Assembly (NCBI RefSeq): GCF_003364265.1
Contig: NZ_NXLW01000007.1
Location: 1-64,000, forward strand
Source of the DNA: Helicobacter aurati
GTDB lineage: Bacteria; Campylobacterota; Campylobacteria; Campylobacterales; Helicobacteraceae
Length of the DNA stretch: 64,000 bases
Direction of reading: 5' to 3'
The position numbers and the translations under genes were made by a program. This document shows positions 25,701 through 34,888 of this stretch, piece after piece. Within the stretch, counting starts at the first letter, position 1. Each line of letters starts with the position of its first letter. The notes beneath the pieces were generated by a model. The model saw only the letters and a program-made list of their open reading frames with translations, was not told the DNA's origin and ran no database searches.

Positions 25701-28451
25701 TCATTTTGATTTACATGAAACAATATCCCCTTGATATTGTGCCTCACAAGCTCTTTGATAATATGCTTTTGCCTCTTCTAAATCACCATCTCTACTAAAT
25801 TCCTTACTTAATAACGCGCAAGCTTCAGCTGCAACGGTTTGCAATCGTATTTCTGTATGTAATGGGCAAGCTAAACGTAACAATTCTATGGCTTTATAAT
25901 TATCTTTTGCTACTCCTAATCCTTCTTGATAACTTTGCGCTAATCCTAAGTAACTTAATGCGAAATGATCCATTTCATCATCTTGAAGAGAATCTTGCGC
26001 GCTCTCTTTATAAACACCCAACTGATAAATCATAATGGCACGTTGCAAGTTTTTCTCTACTCCTAATCCTTCTTGATACGCTTTAGCTAAGAAATAATAA
26101 CTATTGGGAATGTGGTTTGCGTAGATATAACGATAGACTCCAAGCATATCGTCATATCGCTGCGTAACAAAGTATGCCTGTACTAATTTATCAAGTGCAT
26201 TTTCCACAGGAATTGTCATAATAAAACCATATTCATACCCACGAAGTGCCTCTATAAACTTTGCATAATCTCTTTGTTGATAAGCAAGGTTAGCGAAGTT
26301 AGCACAAAAATCACCCGTATTATTGTTGTGGGAAATAATATCATACAATCTATCTTTGCTGATTCTACAAAGCCTTCCTTGTAAGTACATATTTTGCTTG
26401 AAGGTTGTTGCACGGAAATACTCTTGATATTCTTTATGGCTAGAAAGCCTAATAAGAGATGCGCAAGAGGAAGGCATATTGCTTTCACAAGAAGTAACGA
26501 GCATACCAAAGGCTTCCGCTGGAGTAAAACGTTTCTGCTGAGATTGCGTAAAAAGCAAATCATACATCAATAGTTGATAGCAAGCACTAGAATGTTCGTT
26601 AGAACGTTCTATGGTACATAACTGCTGCAATTCCTGCTGTTTTTCTTGTTTATATTGCTTATATTTTGTGCAAGCCTGTAAAGAGCCTTTCTGACATGCC
26701 TCATGATAATATTGAGCGGCTAAGGCGTAATTTTTGTAAGGATTAGGTTGAGTAGCTCGTTGAGCGCGCGAAGAAGTATCTGTATTATTAAACCCTTCTA
26801 ATGAATAAATTGTCCCTAATTGATACAAAGAATCTAGCGCGCTTTTCCCTTGAAGCTTACTTGCTTTTTGGTTGTATGCAATAGCCAATAGAATATTAGG
26901 TAACGAATCTTCGCCCTGCGTTGCTTTTAAGAAATAACGATTAGCAACCTCTGCGCAACCTTTCGCGAAACTCGCGCCATTATCACAGGCATGTTGATAC
27001 AGCTTCAACGCCGTTTCAGAATCTTTTTTATAGACTTGATACAACCTTGCCAATCTATCACATGCGTTAGGATTAAATGCGCATGAATATTCATAAAGCT
27101 GCATAGCCTTAGTAATATCTTGTTTAACAAATTCACCCGTCTCGTATCCATAAGCACTTTCATAGCAATACTCTGTATTTTCTGTATGAGAATCTGGTTT
27201 GGAATCTGATTCTTTTGCCTTTTGCTTTAATTCCCAATTACAAGCTCGCTGCATAAAATGCAAAGATCTTTCCTCATTTTGTTGCACCTTATCGCCTACT
27301 TTATATCTTCTAGCTAGATCTGCGCAAGCTTCAATGACACCGCCCTTGCACGCACGTTGACTTAAAGCAACAAGCTTTTTTGTATTGTCAAATATAGGTA
27401 AATATCGCAATTTGTAGCAGCTCGATATATTTCCGCCCTCACAAGCAAGTGAATAAAACTCTGGTCTGTTGCTTTGAACCTTTGCACACGCTTGCATATC
27501 GTTTTGCATAAGACATGCTCGCGCGAAAGGAATTGTAAAAAGAATATTCTCACACGTTTGAGATTCTAAGTTGCAAGCTTTTTGTAGAAAAAGTGCTGAT
27601 TTGAGAAAATCCATTTCTGTTTCATTGTCTTTGGGCTTGTTGTTTTGTTGGTCGTTATTGGCATGAACATTTTTGAATCTAGGAATAGAGAAATGTTGCG
27701 TATAATACAAACTCGCACGTAAGCAAGACAGAAAATCTCCTTCATTGCATTGCATGATAATAGTAGAAATCTCGCTATTAATCATCTTTAAATAATCTGG
27801 ATATTGATTAAAAATGATGCAAGCAGTCGTATCGTTAAATAAACATTCTTTCATAAACGAATCTAATACGGATTCTATTAAACGTTGTGCTTTATGGCGA
27901 TTGAGTGGCACAGCTATGCCTTTTTCATAAAAATAACTCAACGCGATACATGCTTGCATGTCTTTTTGTGCTCGCACATAACAAGCAGATTCCATAAGCG
28001 GGACAGCTTTTTCTTGATATTTCAATGCCTCTTTCGCATCGGTTGGAATACCTAGTGCCCTTAATCCTTTCACAGAAATGGTAAACTCATGTTGAGATTG
28101 TTGTAAGCTAGTTAATATAGATTGGTTTATAGGATCTGCATCTGGCAATGGCTGTAAATTCTGTGTATTGTAATTATAAATTGGATTAGGATTATACATT
28201 TCAGCCAATGCTAGGCAAGCTTTATATTCCTTTTGACAAGCACGTTGAAGATTCGCAACAATGTATTTGTGATATTTATGAGAATCTTTCCCCAATACAA
28301 TACAAGACGTAACATATCCTTTGGAACATTTATCAACTTGCATATTTTTATCAGTCGAATCTGCATACAAAATCATCATAAAACAAGCAAATATCAACGT
28401 GGTAATGACAAAATAATCTCTTATTGTCGTACATCTTGCGTGCATAATCAT
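25701..28451 (-). CDS. Large Hcp-type Sel1-repeat protein
   Basis: The 916-residue protein has a hydrophobic N-terminus (about residues 12-30, VITTLIFACFMMILYADS) consistent with export. The rest is a chain of Sel1-like alpha-alpha repeats in which pairs of Cys are spaced about 7 residues apart (for example ACKGGVIEACADLARRY, SCAFNPNACDRLARLY and ACDNGASFAKGCAEVANRY). Paired Cys of this kind form disulfides in the Helicobacter cysteine-rich proteins (Hcp), which are secreted. At 916 residues it is far larger than H. pylori HcpA (about 250). Its ATG overlaps the stop of the upstream Hcp gene in ATGA, so the two are translationally coupled. Confidence 0.88.
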   Translation of the reverse strand: MIMHARCTTIRDYFVITTLIFACFMMILYADSTDKNMQVDKCSKGYVTSCIVLGKDSHKYHKYIVANLQRACQKEYKACLALAEMYNPNPIYNYNTQNLQPLPDADPINQSILTSLQQSQHEFTISVKGLRALGIPTDAKEALKYQEKAVPLMESACYVRAQKDMQACIALSYFYEKGIAVPLNRHKAQRLIESVLDSFMKECLFNDTTACIIFNQYPDYLKMINSEISTIIMQCNEGDFLSCLRASLYYTQHFSIPRFKNVHANNDQQNNKPKDNETEMDFLKSALFLQKACNLESQTCENILFTIPFARACLMQNDMQACAKVQSNRPEFYSLACEGGNISSCYKLRYLPIFDNTKKLVALSQRACKGGVIEACADLARRYKVGDKVQQNEERSLHFMQRACNWELKQKAKESDSKPDSHTENTEYCYESAYGYETGEFVKQDITKAMQLYEYSCAFNPNACDRLARLYQVYKKDSETALKLYQHACDNGASFAKGCAEVANRYFLKATQGEDSLPNILLAIAYNQKASKLQGKSALDSLYQLGTIYSLEGFNNTDTSSRAQRATQPNPYKNYALAAQYYHEACQKGSLQACTKYKQYKQEKQQELQQLCTIERSNEHSSACYQLLMYDLLFTQSQQKRFTPAEAFGMLVTSCESNMPSSCASLIRLSSHKEYQEYFRATTFKQNMYLQGRLCRISKDRLYDIISHNNNTGDFCANFANLAYQQRDYAKFIEALRGYEYGFIMTIPVENALDKLVQAYFVTQRYDDMLGVYRYIYANHIPNSYYFLAKAYQEGLGVEKNLQRAIMIYQLGVYKESAQDSLQDDEMDHFALSYLGLAQSYQEGLGVAKDNYKAIELLRLACPLHTEIRLQTVAAEACALLSKEFSRDGDLEEAKAYYQRACEAQYQGDIVSCKSK

Positions 28452-29248
28452 TCCTTACTCAAAATAGAATCTAAAACTTTGTTATAACAAAATCTCTTGT
28501 GTCTCTGACAAGCAAGACTAAAATATTCGTATGCTTTCATCTTATCTTGGGATACATTGTCTCCCCTTGCATAAGCGTTTGCCAGCCTTGCGCAATCTGT
28601 GCGAGCAGCATACGGAGTTTGTAATGACTTTTTACAAGAGATTAGCAAAGCGGGAATTTGACTAGTGTTTACATTGTAAAATATAAGTTTAAAATTCTCA
28701 AGCGTTTGACAAGTTGAATTATTCAGAGAATCCTCCGCTTGAGCATTGCAAAAATTATCCAATACATTCAAAATCTGCGCATATACGGGCTGATATTGCT
28801 CTGTTGATTCTTTATTAATTAATGTTTGTTTGTGTTGCAAGAGAAATTTAGCAAGCGTTTCACATGATTCAATATCCTCTAAATCACATGCTTCTTTATA
28901 AGCTAAGAAAGCACTATTCCAAGTAGGCTGCATAGTAGCAAGAAGTATGCTATCGGAATCTAAAGGGTAGTATTGCTGAAGAGCTAGACAAGATTCTAAA
29001 ATGCGATTTTGACAAGCCATAAGCAGAGTCTTGTTGCCTTTTTGTATATCGGGCAATGTTTTATAGCCCTGCATAAAACTTAAACCAAGAAAATAGCAAG
29101 CTTGATAATCTTTCTGTTTGCATTGTTTATGCCATACGAGAAAATCACCATCTAGTGAAGAGACTGTTGTGAATTTCAGAGAATCTTGTGCGCATACATA
29201 TATTGGCAGCACACAACAAAACAAGAGTAGTAATCTCTTTAACCACAT
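28448..29248 (-). CDS. Hcp-type Sel1-repeat protein
   Basis: The 266-residue protein starts with a clear signal peptide (MWLKRLLLLFCCVLPIYVCA). The rest contains Cys-paired Sel1-like units, such as QCKQKDYQACYFLGLSFMQG, ACDLEDIESCETLAKFL and the C-terminal NAYARGDNVSQDKMKAYEYF. It is close in size to H. pylori Hcp proteins. It is the first gene of a two-gene unit with the 916-residue protein, with which it overlaps by 4 bases. A role in host contact is inferred from the family only. Confidence 0.88.
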   Translation of the reverse strand: MWLKRLLLLFCCVLPIYVCAQDSLKFTTVSSLDGDFLVWHKQCKQKDYQACYFLGLSFMQGYKTLPDIQKGNKTLLMACQNRILESCLALQQYYPLDSDSILLATMQPTWNSAFLAYKEACDLEDIESCETLAKFLLQHKQTLINKESTEQYQPVYAQILNVLDNFCNAQAEDSLNNSTCQTLENFKLIFYNVNTSQIPALLISCKKSLQTPYAARTDCARLANAYARGDNVSQDKMKAYEYFSLACQRHKRFCYNKVLDSILSKE

Positions 29249-29525
29249 AATATATCCTTAATTATTAATTCGATCCTAACTCAAACAAGCATTGACATTT
29301 GAATTTCAATAAGTAAATCTTTATGAATAGAGAGGACTCTTTAACCAAAGTAAAATAACTATCTGATTATAACGAGATTCTAGCAATTCTTGAAAGCACA
29401 CGGGTTAGGATATTCAAATCAACAGCACGTAAAAATAATGAAAAATACTAAACTATGATTTGAATCTTAAGTTTATCATAGATTCTACAAAGGTCGAGAT
29501 ACTAAAGCCCGCTTATTGAATATGC

Positions 29526-30338
29526 TTATGTATCAAGAAATCTCATATCACAAAAGCTATTCACATGCAGATTGCTAAAAGCGTTTTTAAGAGATTTAAA
29601 TAAGAGAGGGTTTTGCGATTCTAACTGCTGCAATAATTGTTTGCTCTCACTTCTAGCGTGTGGCCTTTTGTCTTCGGGTAGCCAATTAATCGGGCAATTA
29701 CAATCAGGAGCAATGTATATCCGATTACTTGCAATAAAGTCAATAATTTGCCGCTCCCTTACAAAAATCAAAGGACGTATAACTCCTAGTCCATTGGCTG
29801 CCCTATAATAAGGTGGCATTGAACGTAAAGAGCCATTATAAGTAAGATTCATAAGGAAACTTTCAGCCGCATCATCTAAATGATGTCCGAGCGCGACTTT
29901 ATTAAAGCCCCTTTGTAGTGCAATGTTATAAAGCTCTCCTCGTCTCATTCTTGAGCAAAATGAACAATAAATGCTCCCTTCTTTTTTGTGATTTTCTAAA
30001 ATCTTAAAGATTTCCGTACGATTAAGCTCATAAGGGATTCCCATTTTTTCACAATATTCAAAAATATACTCATATTCTCCACCTCTACCATAATCCACAG
30101 TCATAGCTAGAAACTCAAAATCAAACGGGGCATGCTGTCTGATATGGGCTAACAAAGTCGCAAGCAGTAGAGAATCTTTCCCTCCACTCAAGCCTAATAA
30201 GATTCTATCTCCTTCATTAATGAGCTTATAAGCAGCATTTGTTCTGCCAGTGATACTTAAGATTTTTTTGCTAATAGTTGGTTTAGAATCTACCAAATCT
30301 GTGGATTGTCTCGTGTCTGAAAGAATAGCTTGCTGCAT
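29526..30338 (-). CDS. ttcA: TtcA-type tRNA 2-thiocytidine synthetase
   Basis: The protein is 270 residues from the ATG at 30338, chosen because AGGAG lies five bases upstream; the longer frame from 30443 adds 35 residues with no ribosome site. It has the PP-loop ATPase motif LGLSGGKDS (about 42-50), the Cys pair in YCSFCSRMRRGELY (about 130) and a third Cys in DCNCPINWLPEDK (about 215), as expected for the [4Fe-4S]-dependent TtcA that thiolates C32 of some tRNAs. GHHLDDAAESFLMNL is the second family block. It is divergent from the DUF1796 gene. Confidence 0.9.
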   Translation of the reverse strand: MQQAILSDTRQSTDLVDSKPTISKKILSITGRTNAAYKLINEGDRILLGLSGGKDSLLLATLLAHIRQHAPFDFEFLAMTVDYGRGGEYEYIFEYCEKMGIPYELNRTEIFKILENHKKEGSIYCSFCSRMRRGELYNIALQRGFNKVALGHHLDDAAESFLMNLTYNGSLRSMPPYYRAANGLGVIRPLIFVRERQIIDFIASNRIYIAPDCNCPINWLPEDKRPHARSESKQLLQQLESQNPLLFKSLKNAFSNLHVNSFCDMRFLDT

Positions 30339-30482
30339 AAAACTCCTAATACCCAAAATAGAATCGAAGTGTAGCAAAGAAATAATTCTGTTGCAATACA
30401 GGCAATCAAGGAAATGCTCTCCCTCTACATTCAACAGAAACAAGATTCTATATAATGTTGGTATTAATTAAAAAGGAAAAAG

Positions 30483-31286
30483 ATGCAAGAACAAATATTC
30501 TTTAACAAAACCTTACGAAATATCAGCAAAATTAGTACGCATTGGATTCCATTTACACCCTATCGTCATAGAATCAGGGACGGACTTTTTGAGAAAATGA
30601 ATGCGGCTTTTAATAGATTATTGCTCTCTCAATATCGGAAACAATATCAAGAAGAATTAATATGTGTGGATATGGCGATTAGCTTAGGCGACGCATGTCA
30701 AGCTGCGCATTATTTGCAAAAATTCGGATTACGCGAGTTTGCTTCGCCCTTTGATTGGATGATGTGCTATACGCTTAAAGATATACAGAATCTTTTTGCC
30801 AATGACTTTGAAGGATTCTTTGCAGACATTCAAGAAAAAGAGGATTGGGAAAGTGAGAATGGATGCAGATATATTACGGACTTACGTAATGGTATGGTAT
30901 CTATTCACGCATTCAAGCAAGCTCAAAGCATTCAATCGCAATATTCGTTTTTTATACAGACAATGCAACGTCGATTTGCTAACCTCAAATCGCATATTTT
31001 TCAATCACAGCATATTTTGTTTGTTACCACTCGACCCAGCGATAAGGAATCCTGTGAAGAATTTTTATATTTTATGCAGAGCTATCATAATGCAAACTAT
31101 ACGATTCTTAATATTGCAAAAATGCAAGGAGAAAATGTACTTTCCCCTGCCCAAAAGAAAATTACAAAACTGAATGCAAAACTTAGCATTATTGATTATT
31201 CCTTTGTTGATACTTATCCTAACTCTGTACTTTTACAATCAAATAACACAGCTAAAACTACGGGGGGGGCAACACCCTTCAATTAA
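30483..31286 (+). CDS. DUF1796 protein, frame broken at a poly-G tract (OFF state)
   Basis: The 267-codon frame begins after AAAAAGGAAAAAG. It carries the core of the DUF1796 family, a predicted papain-like cysteine peptidase: AISLGDACQAAHYLQKFGLR (about residues 62-81, with the presumed nucleophile Cys) and ASPFDWMMCYTL (about 84). FVTTRPSD and LSIIDYSFVD follow. The frame runs into eight Gs at 31262-31269 and stops six codons later. With seven or ten Gs it would continue for 142 more codons to 31695. This looks like slipped-strand phase variation, with the sequenced copy encoding the short form. Confidence 0.75.
   Translation: MQEQIFFNKTLRNISKISTHWIPFTPYRHRIRDGLFEKMNAAFNRLLLSQYRKQYQEELICVDMAISLGDACQAAHYLQKFGLREFASPFDWMMCYTLKDIQNLFANDFEGFFADIQEKEDWESENGCRYITDLRNGMVSIHAFKQAQSIQSQYSFFIQTMQRRFANLKSHIFQSQHILFVTTRPSDKESCEEFLYFMQSYHNANYTILNIAKMQGENVLSPAQKKITKLNAKLSIIDYSFVDTYPNSVLLQSNNTAKTTGGATPFN
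31262..31269 (+). repeat. Homopolymer of eight G inside the DUF1796 gene
   Basis: Eight consecutive Gs follow ACTAC at 31262. This is the longest G or C run I found in the window. Runs of 7 to 10 G within coding frames are the usual contingency tracts of Campylobacter and Helicobacter surface genes. The short frame ends just after it, and a long open frame continues one frame over. Confidence 0.8.
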
Positions 31287-31695
31287 CAATACAGAATCTT
31301 CTCTCAAGCAAAATTCTAAATCCCTCCAATGTGCAACTCAAACAAACAGCATAAACCACAAAGACTATCAAGATATTATCATTAAACACACAAAGCAAAC
31401 GTCTAGAATCTATTTAAAAATCCCGATTATACGTATTCCATTGTGCAAGATTCATTATGCCTTTTATTTGCGACTAGATTCTCTGTATAATGCACATGGA
31501 GAATGGGTCGGGAATTTCATACAATGGAGCAAGATTATGCTCTTAATTGTTCCTCAAAAGCGCGCGAAATTCAAAGATATTTCTTCACACGACAAAGACT
31601 CTTTAAGCGATTCATATAGAATCCAAACTACCAAAAAAGAAAGTAAAACACCGATGATGTTTGATGATGAATTCTTGCAGGAAAATAAGCAGTAA
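31270..31695 (+). other. Out-of-frame C-terminal part of the DUF1796 gene
   Basis: Directly after the G tract, the frame +1 to the DUF1796 frame is open from QHPSINNTESS to 31695. It includes RIYLKIPIIRIPLCKIHYAF and NAHGEWVGNF, a hydrophobic-basic segment of a sort seen at the ends of some Helicobacter and Campylobacter carbohydrate-related proteins. It has no ribosome site of its own at the junction. The same frame does reach back to 31174, giving a hydrophobic start, but that lies within the DUF1796 coding region and is probably accidental. It is best read as the ON-state C-terminus. Confidence 0.65.
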
Positions 31696-31835
31696 ACAAG
31701 TAAAATGCAGCAAAAACGAATTTAACAAAATAAGTTATAATCTCTTTACAATAATTATGAATCAAACCACGAATCAAACATAACACATAAAATAAACCGA
31801 ATATTTATCATACTCAAACACGTTAAGGATGAATT

Positions 31836-32873
31836 ATGTCATTAGCCATGAAACAATCACGGAAATCATACACTGTGGGCATTGTTGGTGCAAGCGGTGC
31901 AGTGGGAGAAGAGCTGTTACTCATCTTAGAGGAGAGAAGCTTCCCAATTAAAAAATTAATTTTGCTAGCAAGCCAAAGAAGTGTGGGCAAGGAAATGGAA
32001 TTTTGTGGTAGAAAGTATCCTATTTTAGAGACTACTCCAGAAGTTTTTGCACGCGAAAATATCGAAATAGCTTTCTTTAGCGCGGGCTCTAATATTAGCA
32101 AGCAATATGCACAACATGCTGTCGATAGTGGAGCTTTGGTGATTGACAATACGAGTTTTTTTCGGATGCAAGAAGATATTCCTTTAGTTGTACCAGAAGT
32201 TAATCCGTATGATATTGTCAAAAATGCCAAAATCATTGCAAACCCAAACTGCTCAACAATACAAATGGTGCACGTGCTAGCTCCTTTGCATAAAGAATTT
32301 GGAATTGAACGCGTAGATGTAAGCACATATCAGGCGGTAAGTGGTGCCGGGAAAAGAGGTATGGAGGAACTTATCACACAGATGCAGAAATTCTTTGCTT
32401 TTGATCTCAATTCTGTAGAATCTGAAGTCTTTCAACACAGAATCGCACTGAATTTGATTCCGCACATTGACGTTTTTTTAGACAATGATTACACAAAAGA
32501 AGAAATGAAAATGCTCAATGAGAGTCAAAAGATTATGCACGCTAACTTCCAATTATCTGCTACTTGTGTGCGAGTACCAATTTTAAGAAGTCATAGTGAA
32601 GCAATTACTATTCGTTTCAAGAAAAAAGTTAGTGCTGATAGTGCGAGAGACATTTTAAGAAATGCAGAAAATGTGGTAGTAATAGATTCCCCAAATGAGA
32701 ATTGTTATCCTATGCCAATTACGGCAACTAATACTGATAGCACATTTGTGGGACGTATTCGTGAAGATAATTTTGACAAAAGGATTCTACATCTATTTTG
32801 TGTAGCCGACCAAGTACGTGTTGGTGCTGCGACAAACGCTGTACGTATAGCCGAAAAGTGGATACAGCTTTAA
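31836..32873 (+). CDS. asd: Aspartate-semialdehyde dehydrogenase
   Basis: The 345-residue enzyme converts aspartyl phosphate to aspartate semialdehyde, the branch point to lysine/diaminopimelate, threonine and methionine. The NADP motif VGIVGASGAVGEELL is at about residues 15-28. The catalytic Cys is in ANPNCSTIQMV (about 135), and the GAGKRG loop follows near 170. The late FCVADQVRVGAATNAVRIAE block is typical of bacterial Asd. AAGGATGAATT precedes ATG. The diaminopimelate gene lysA lies 0.75 kb away on the same strand, but a minus-strand gene separates them. Confidence 0.96.
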   Translation: MSLAMKQSRKSYTVGIVGASGAVGEELLLILEERSFPIKKLILLASQRSVGKEMEFCGRKYPILETTPEVFARENIEIAFFSAGSNISKQYAQHAVDSGALVIDNTSFFRMQEDIPLVVPEVNPYDIVKNAKIIANPNCSTIQMVHVLAPLHKEFGIERVDVSTYQAVSGAGKRGMEELITQMQKFFAFDLNSVESEVFQHRIALNLIPHIDVFLDNDYTKEEMKMLNESQKIMHANFQLSATCVRVPILRSHSEAITIRFKKKVSADSARDILRNAENVVVIDSPNENCYPMPITATNTDSTFVGRIREDNFDKRILHLFCVADQVRVGAATNAVRIAEKWIQL

Positions 32874-33073
32874 TATTTGTGTCATTATGAATAAAAGAAA
32901 AAATAGCTTTTTTGTTAAGTTAGTCGATACAAAATAACCCAAGTTAATTCCAAATTAATTCACGGCTCTAAAAGTAATAGTAAAGTAATTGAGCAATTCA
33001 TAACTTGCTATGAATTAAAGATAAAATACTCCAATCTATATATTATATGCCAAAAGCAAAAGCAATTTAGAAT

Positions 33074-33484
33074 CTATTTCCTCATACCGCGATTATCAAG
33101 ACCTTTTTTCACTGCTTTTTCAAGTTCGATTTCAAGTTCCGGATGCCTATCTTGGAATCTTTTTTGAGTTGCAATAATAATGTCTTTTTGTGCATTTTTA
33201 TGTAACGATAAGGCAATCAAAATATTCTTAATTTTTTGCTTATCTGGTTCTATCCTATCATAATCCTCAAAAAGCCTGTCAATAGCTTTTTGTATATCTT
33301 CTAATGAGCTCTGAGAAGAATCTAATACCATCATTACAGTTTCAATCCCAAAGGTATCCTCTACATCAATATGAAATTCTTTTTCTTTTGGTTTGGATAA
33401 AACAAATTTAAATAACGCAAAAATAAAAAGCACCACGACTATAACAAAACTACCAGCTATAAAAATTAGATTCGCAGAACCCAT
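33074..33484 (-). CDS. Membrane-anchored protein of unknown function
   Basis: The 136-residue product begins with one membrane span (about 5-28, LIFIAGSFVIVVVLFIFALF) followed by a charged, helical cytoplasmic part rich in Lys and Glu. AAGG lies seven bases before the ATG. I recognise no domain. It resembles the small membrane-anchored hypotheticals common in epsilonproteobacteria. It sits alone on the minus strand between asd and lysA. Confidence 0.75.
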   Translation of the reverse strand: MGSANLIFIAGSFVIVVVLFIFALFKFVLSKPKEKEFHIDVEDTFGIETVMMVLDSSQSSLEDIQKAIDRLFEDYDRIEPDKQKIKNILIALSLHKNAQKDIIIATQKRFQDRHPELEIELEKAVKKGLDNRGMRK

Positions 33485-33625
33485 AAGCCAACCTTATATG
33501 TTAGTATTTTAAAACTTAAAAGCGCGATTTTATCATAAATTAGAGTGATATGATATAAATTGATTTTTATTTGATAGAATTATTGCAACTTTGATGATTT
33601 GATTGTTTGTTAAGTAAGGTTTTGT

Positions 33626-34888
33626 ATGAAATATTTTCAAGCCAAATGTAATTATATAGAATTAGCGCAAATCTACAATACTCCACTTTACCTCTATGAT
33701 TTAGATTCTATACAAAAGCAATACACCTCTATTAAAAACTCTTTTTACGGTTTTAAATCATTAATCTGTTATGCGCTCAAAGCAAACTCCAACCTTAGTA
33801 TTATCAATACACTTGCAAGACTTGGTAGTGGGGCTGACTGCGTGAGTTTGAATGAAATTAAAAGAGCTCTGTTAGCTGGGATTCCGCGTTATAAAATCAT
33901 CTTTAGCGGTGTAGGCAAGGAAGACTATGAGATTAAAGAAGCGTTGGAACTTGGAATTTTATTTTTGAACGTAGAATCTGAAATGGAATTGTTACGTATA
34001 GAGGAAATTGCCAAAGAGCTTATACAGTCTCATTCCAAACACACAATAAGCCAAGCAAGAATCTCCATCCGCGTCAATCCTGATGTAGATGCAAAAACGC
34101 ATCCCTATATCTCAACAGGCTTGCACGAAAATAAATTTGGTTTAGATATGCAAAGCGCAAAAAGATTGTATTTGTATGCACACAAAAGCCCTTATCTTAG
34201 CCCTATTGGAATCCATTATCATATTGGTTCGCAGATTTTAGACTTTGCCCCTCTTCTAGAATCCACACATAAAGTCTTAGATTTGACAAAAAGTCTTTTA
34301 AGCGCAAATATTGATTTGAAGTTTTTTGATATTGGCGGGGGATTTGGTATCACTTATAATAACGAAGTGGCATTTGACATAGCCCATTATATTAATCAAA
34401 TTATTCGACATATTGACGCCCTTAACCTCACTGCAATTTGTGAGCCGGGCAGAAGTATTATGGGAAACAATGGGGCAATTCTTACCCGCGTGATAGGTAA
34501 AAAAGAAACGCACAACAAGAGGTTTGTTATTATTGATTGCGCAATGAATGATTTATTGCGTCCAAGTTTATACCATGCGTATCATCATATTTCATATCTA
34601 GGAGATTCTCAAGTCGGAGAGACACAGATATGTGATATTGTGGGTGCTATTTGTGAAAGCGGAGATTATATTGCGAAAGATAGAGAGCTACCGCTATGCA
34701 AGGCAGGAGATTTACTTCTTATAGAATCCTGTGGGGCATACGGTTATAGTATGGCAAGTAATTACAATTCACGGCTAAAGCCAGCTGAAGTTGCAATATC
34801 TAGCGGAAAACATTTCCTAATTAAACAAAGAGAAAGCTTTGAAGAAAGTGTTAAAAATGAATTACAATATTTGCATCAAGAGACTTAG
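33626..34888 (+). CDS. lysA: Diaminopimelate decarboxylase
   Basis: The 420-residue PLP enzyme converts meso-diaminopimelate to lysine. The PLP Lys is in ICYALKANSNLSII (about residue 51). IHYHIGSQI (about 195), FDIGGGFGI (about 233) and EPGRSIMGN (about 274) build the cofactor and substrate sites. The C-terminal LIESCGAYGYSMASNYNSR contains the active-site Cys that acts from the partner subunit. The last 4 bases overlap the end of the convergent alr gene. Confidence 0.96.
   Translation: MKYFQAKCNYIELAQIYNTPLYLYDLDSIQKQYTSIKNSFYGFKSLICYALKANSNLSIINTLARLGSGADCVSLNEIKRALLAGIPRYKIIFSGVGKEDYEIKEALELGILFLNVESEMELLRIEEIAKELIQSHSKHTISQARISIRVNPDVDAKTHPYISTGLHENKFGLDMQSAKRLYLYAHKSPYLSPIGIHYHIGSQILDFAPLLESTHKVLDLTKSLLSANIDLKFFDIGGGFGITYNNEVAFDIAHYINQIIRHIDALNLTAICEPGRSIMGNNGAILTRVIGKKETHNKRFVIIDCAMNDLLRPSLYHAYHHISYLGDSQVGETQICDIVGAICESGDYIAKDRELPLCKAGDLLLIESCGAYGYSMASNYNSRLKPAEVAISSGKHFLIKQRESFEESVKNELQYLHQET

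Noticed and set aside
31174-31695. A separate 173-residue membrane protein starting inside the DUF1796 gene
   Set aside because: The hydrophobic start is out-of-frame within conserved DUF1796 coding sequence and lacks a ribosome site; the part after the G tract is better explained as the ON-state C-terminus.
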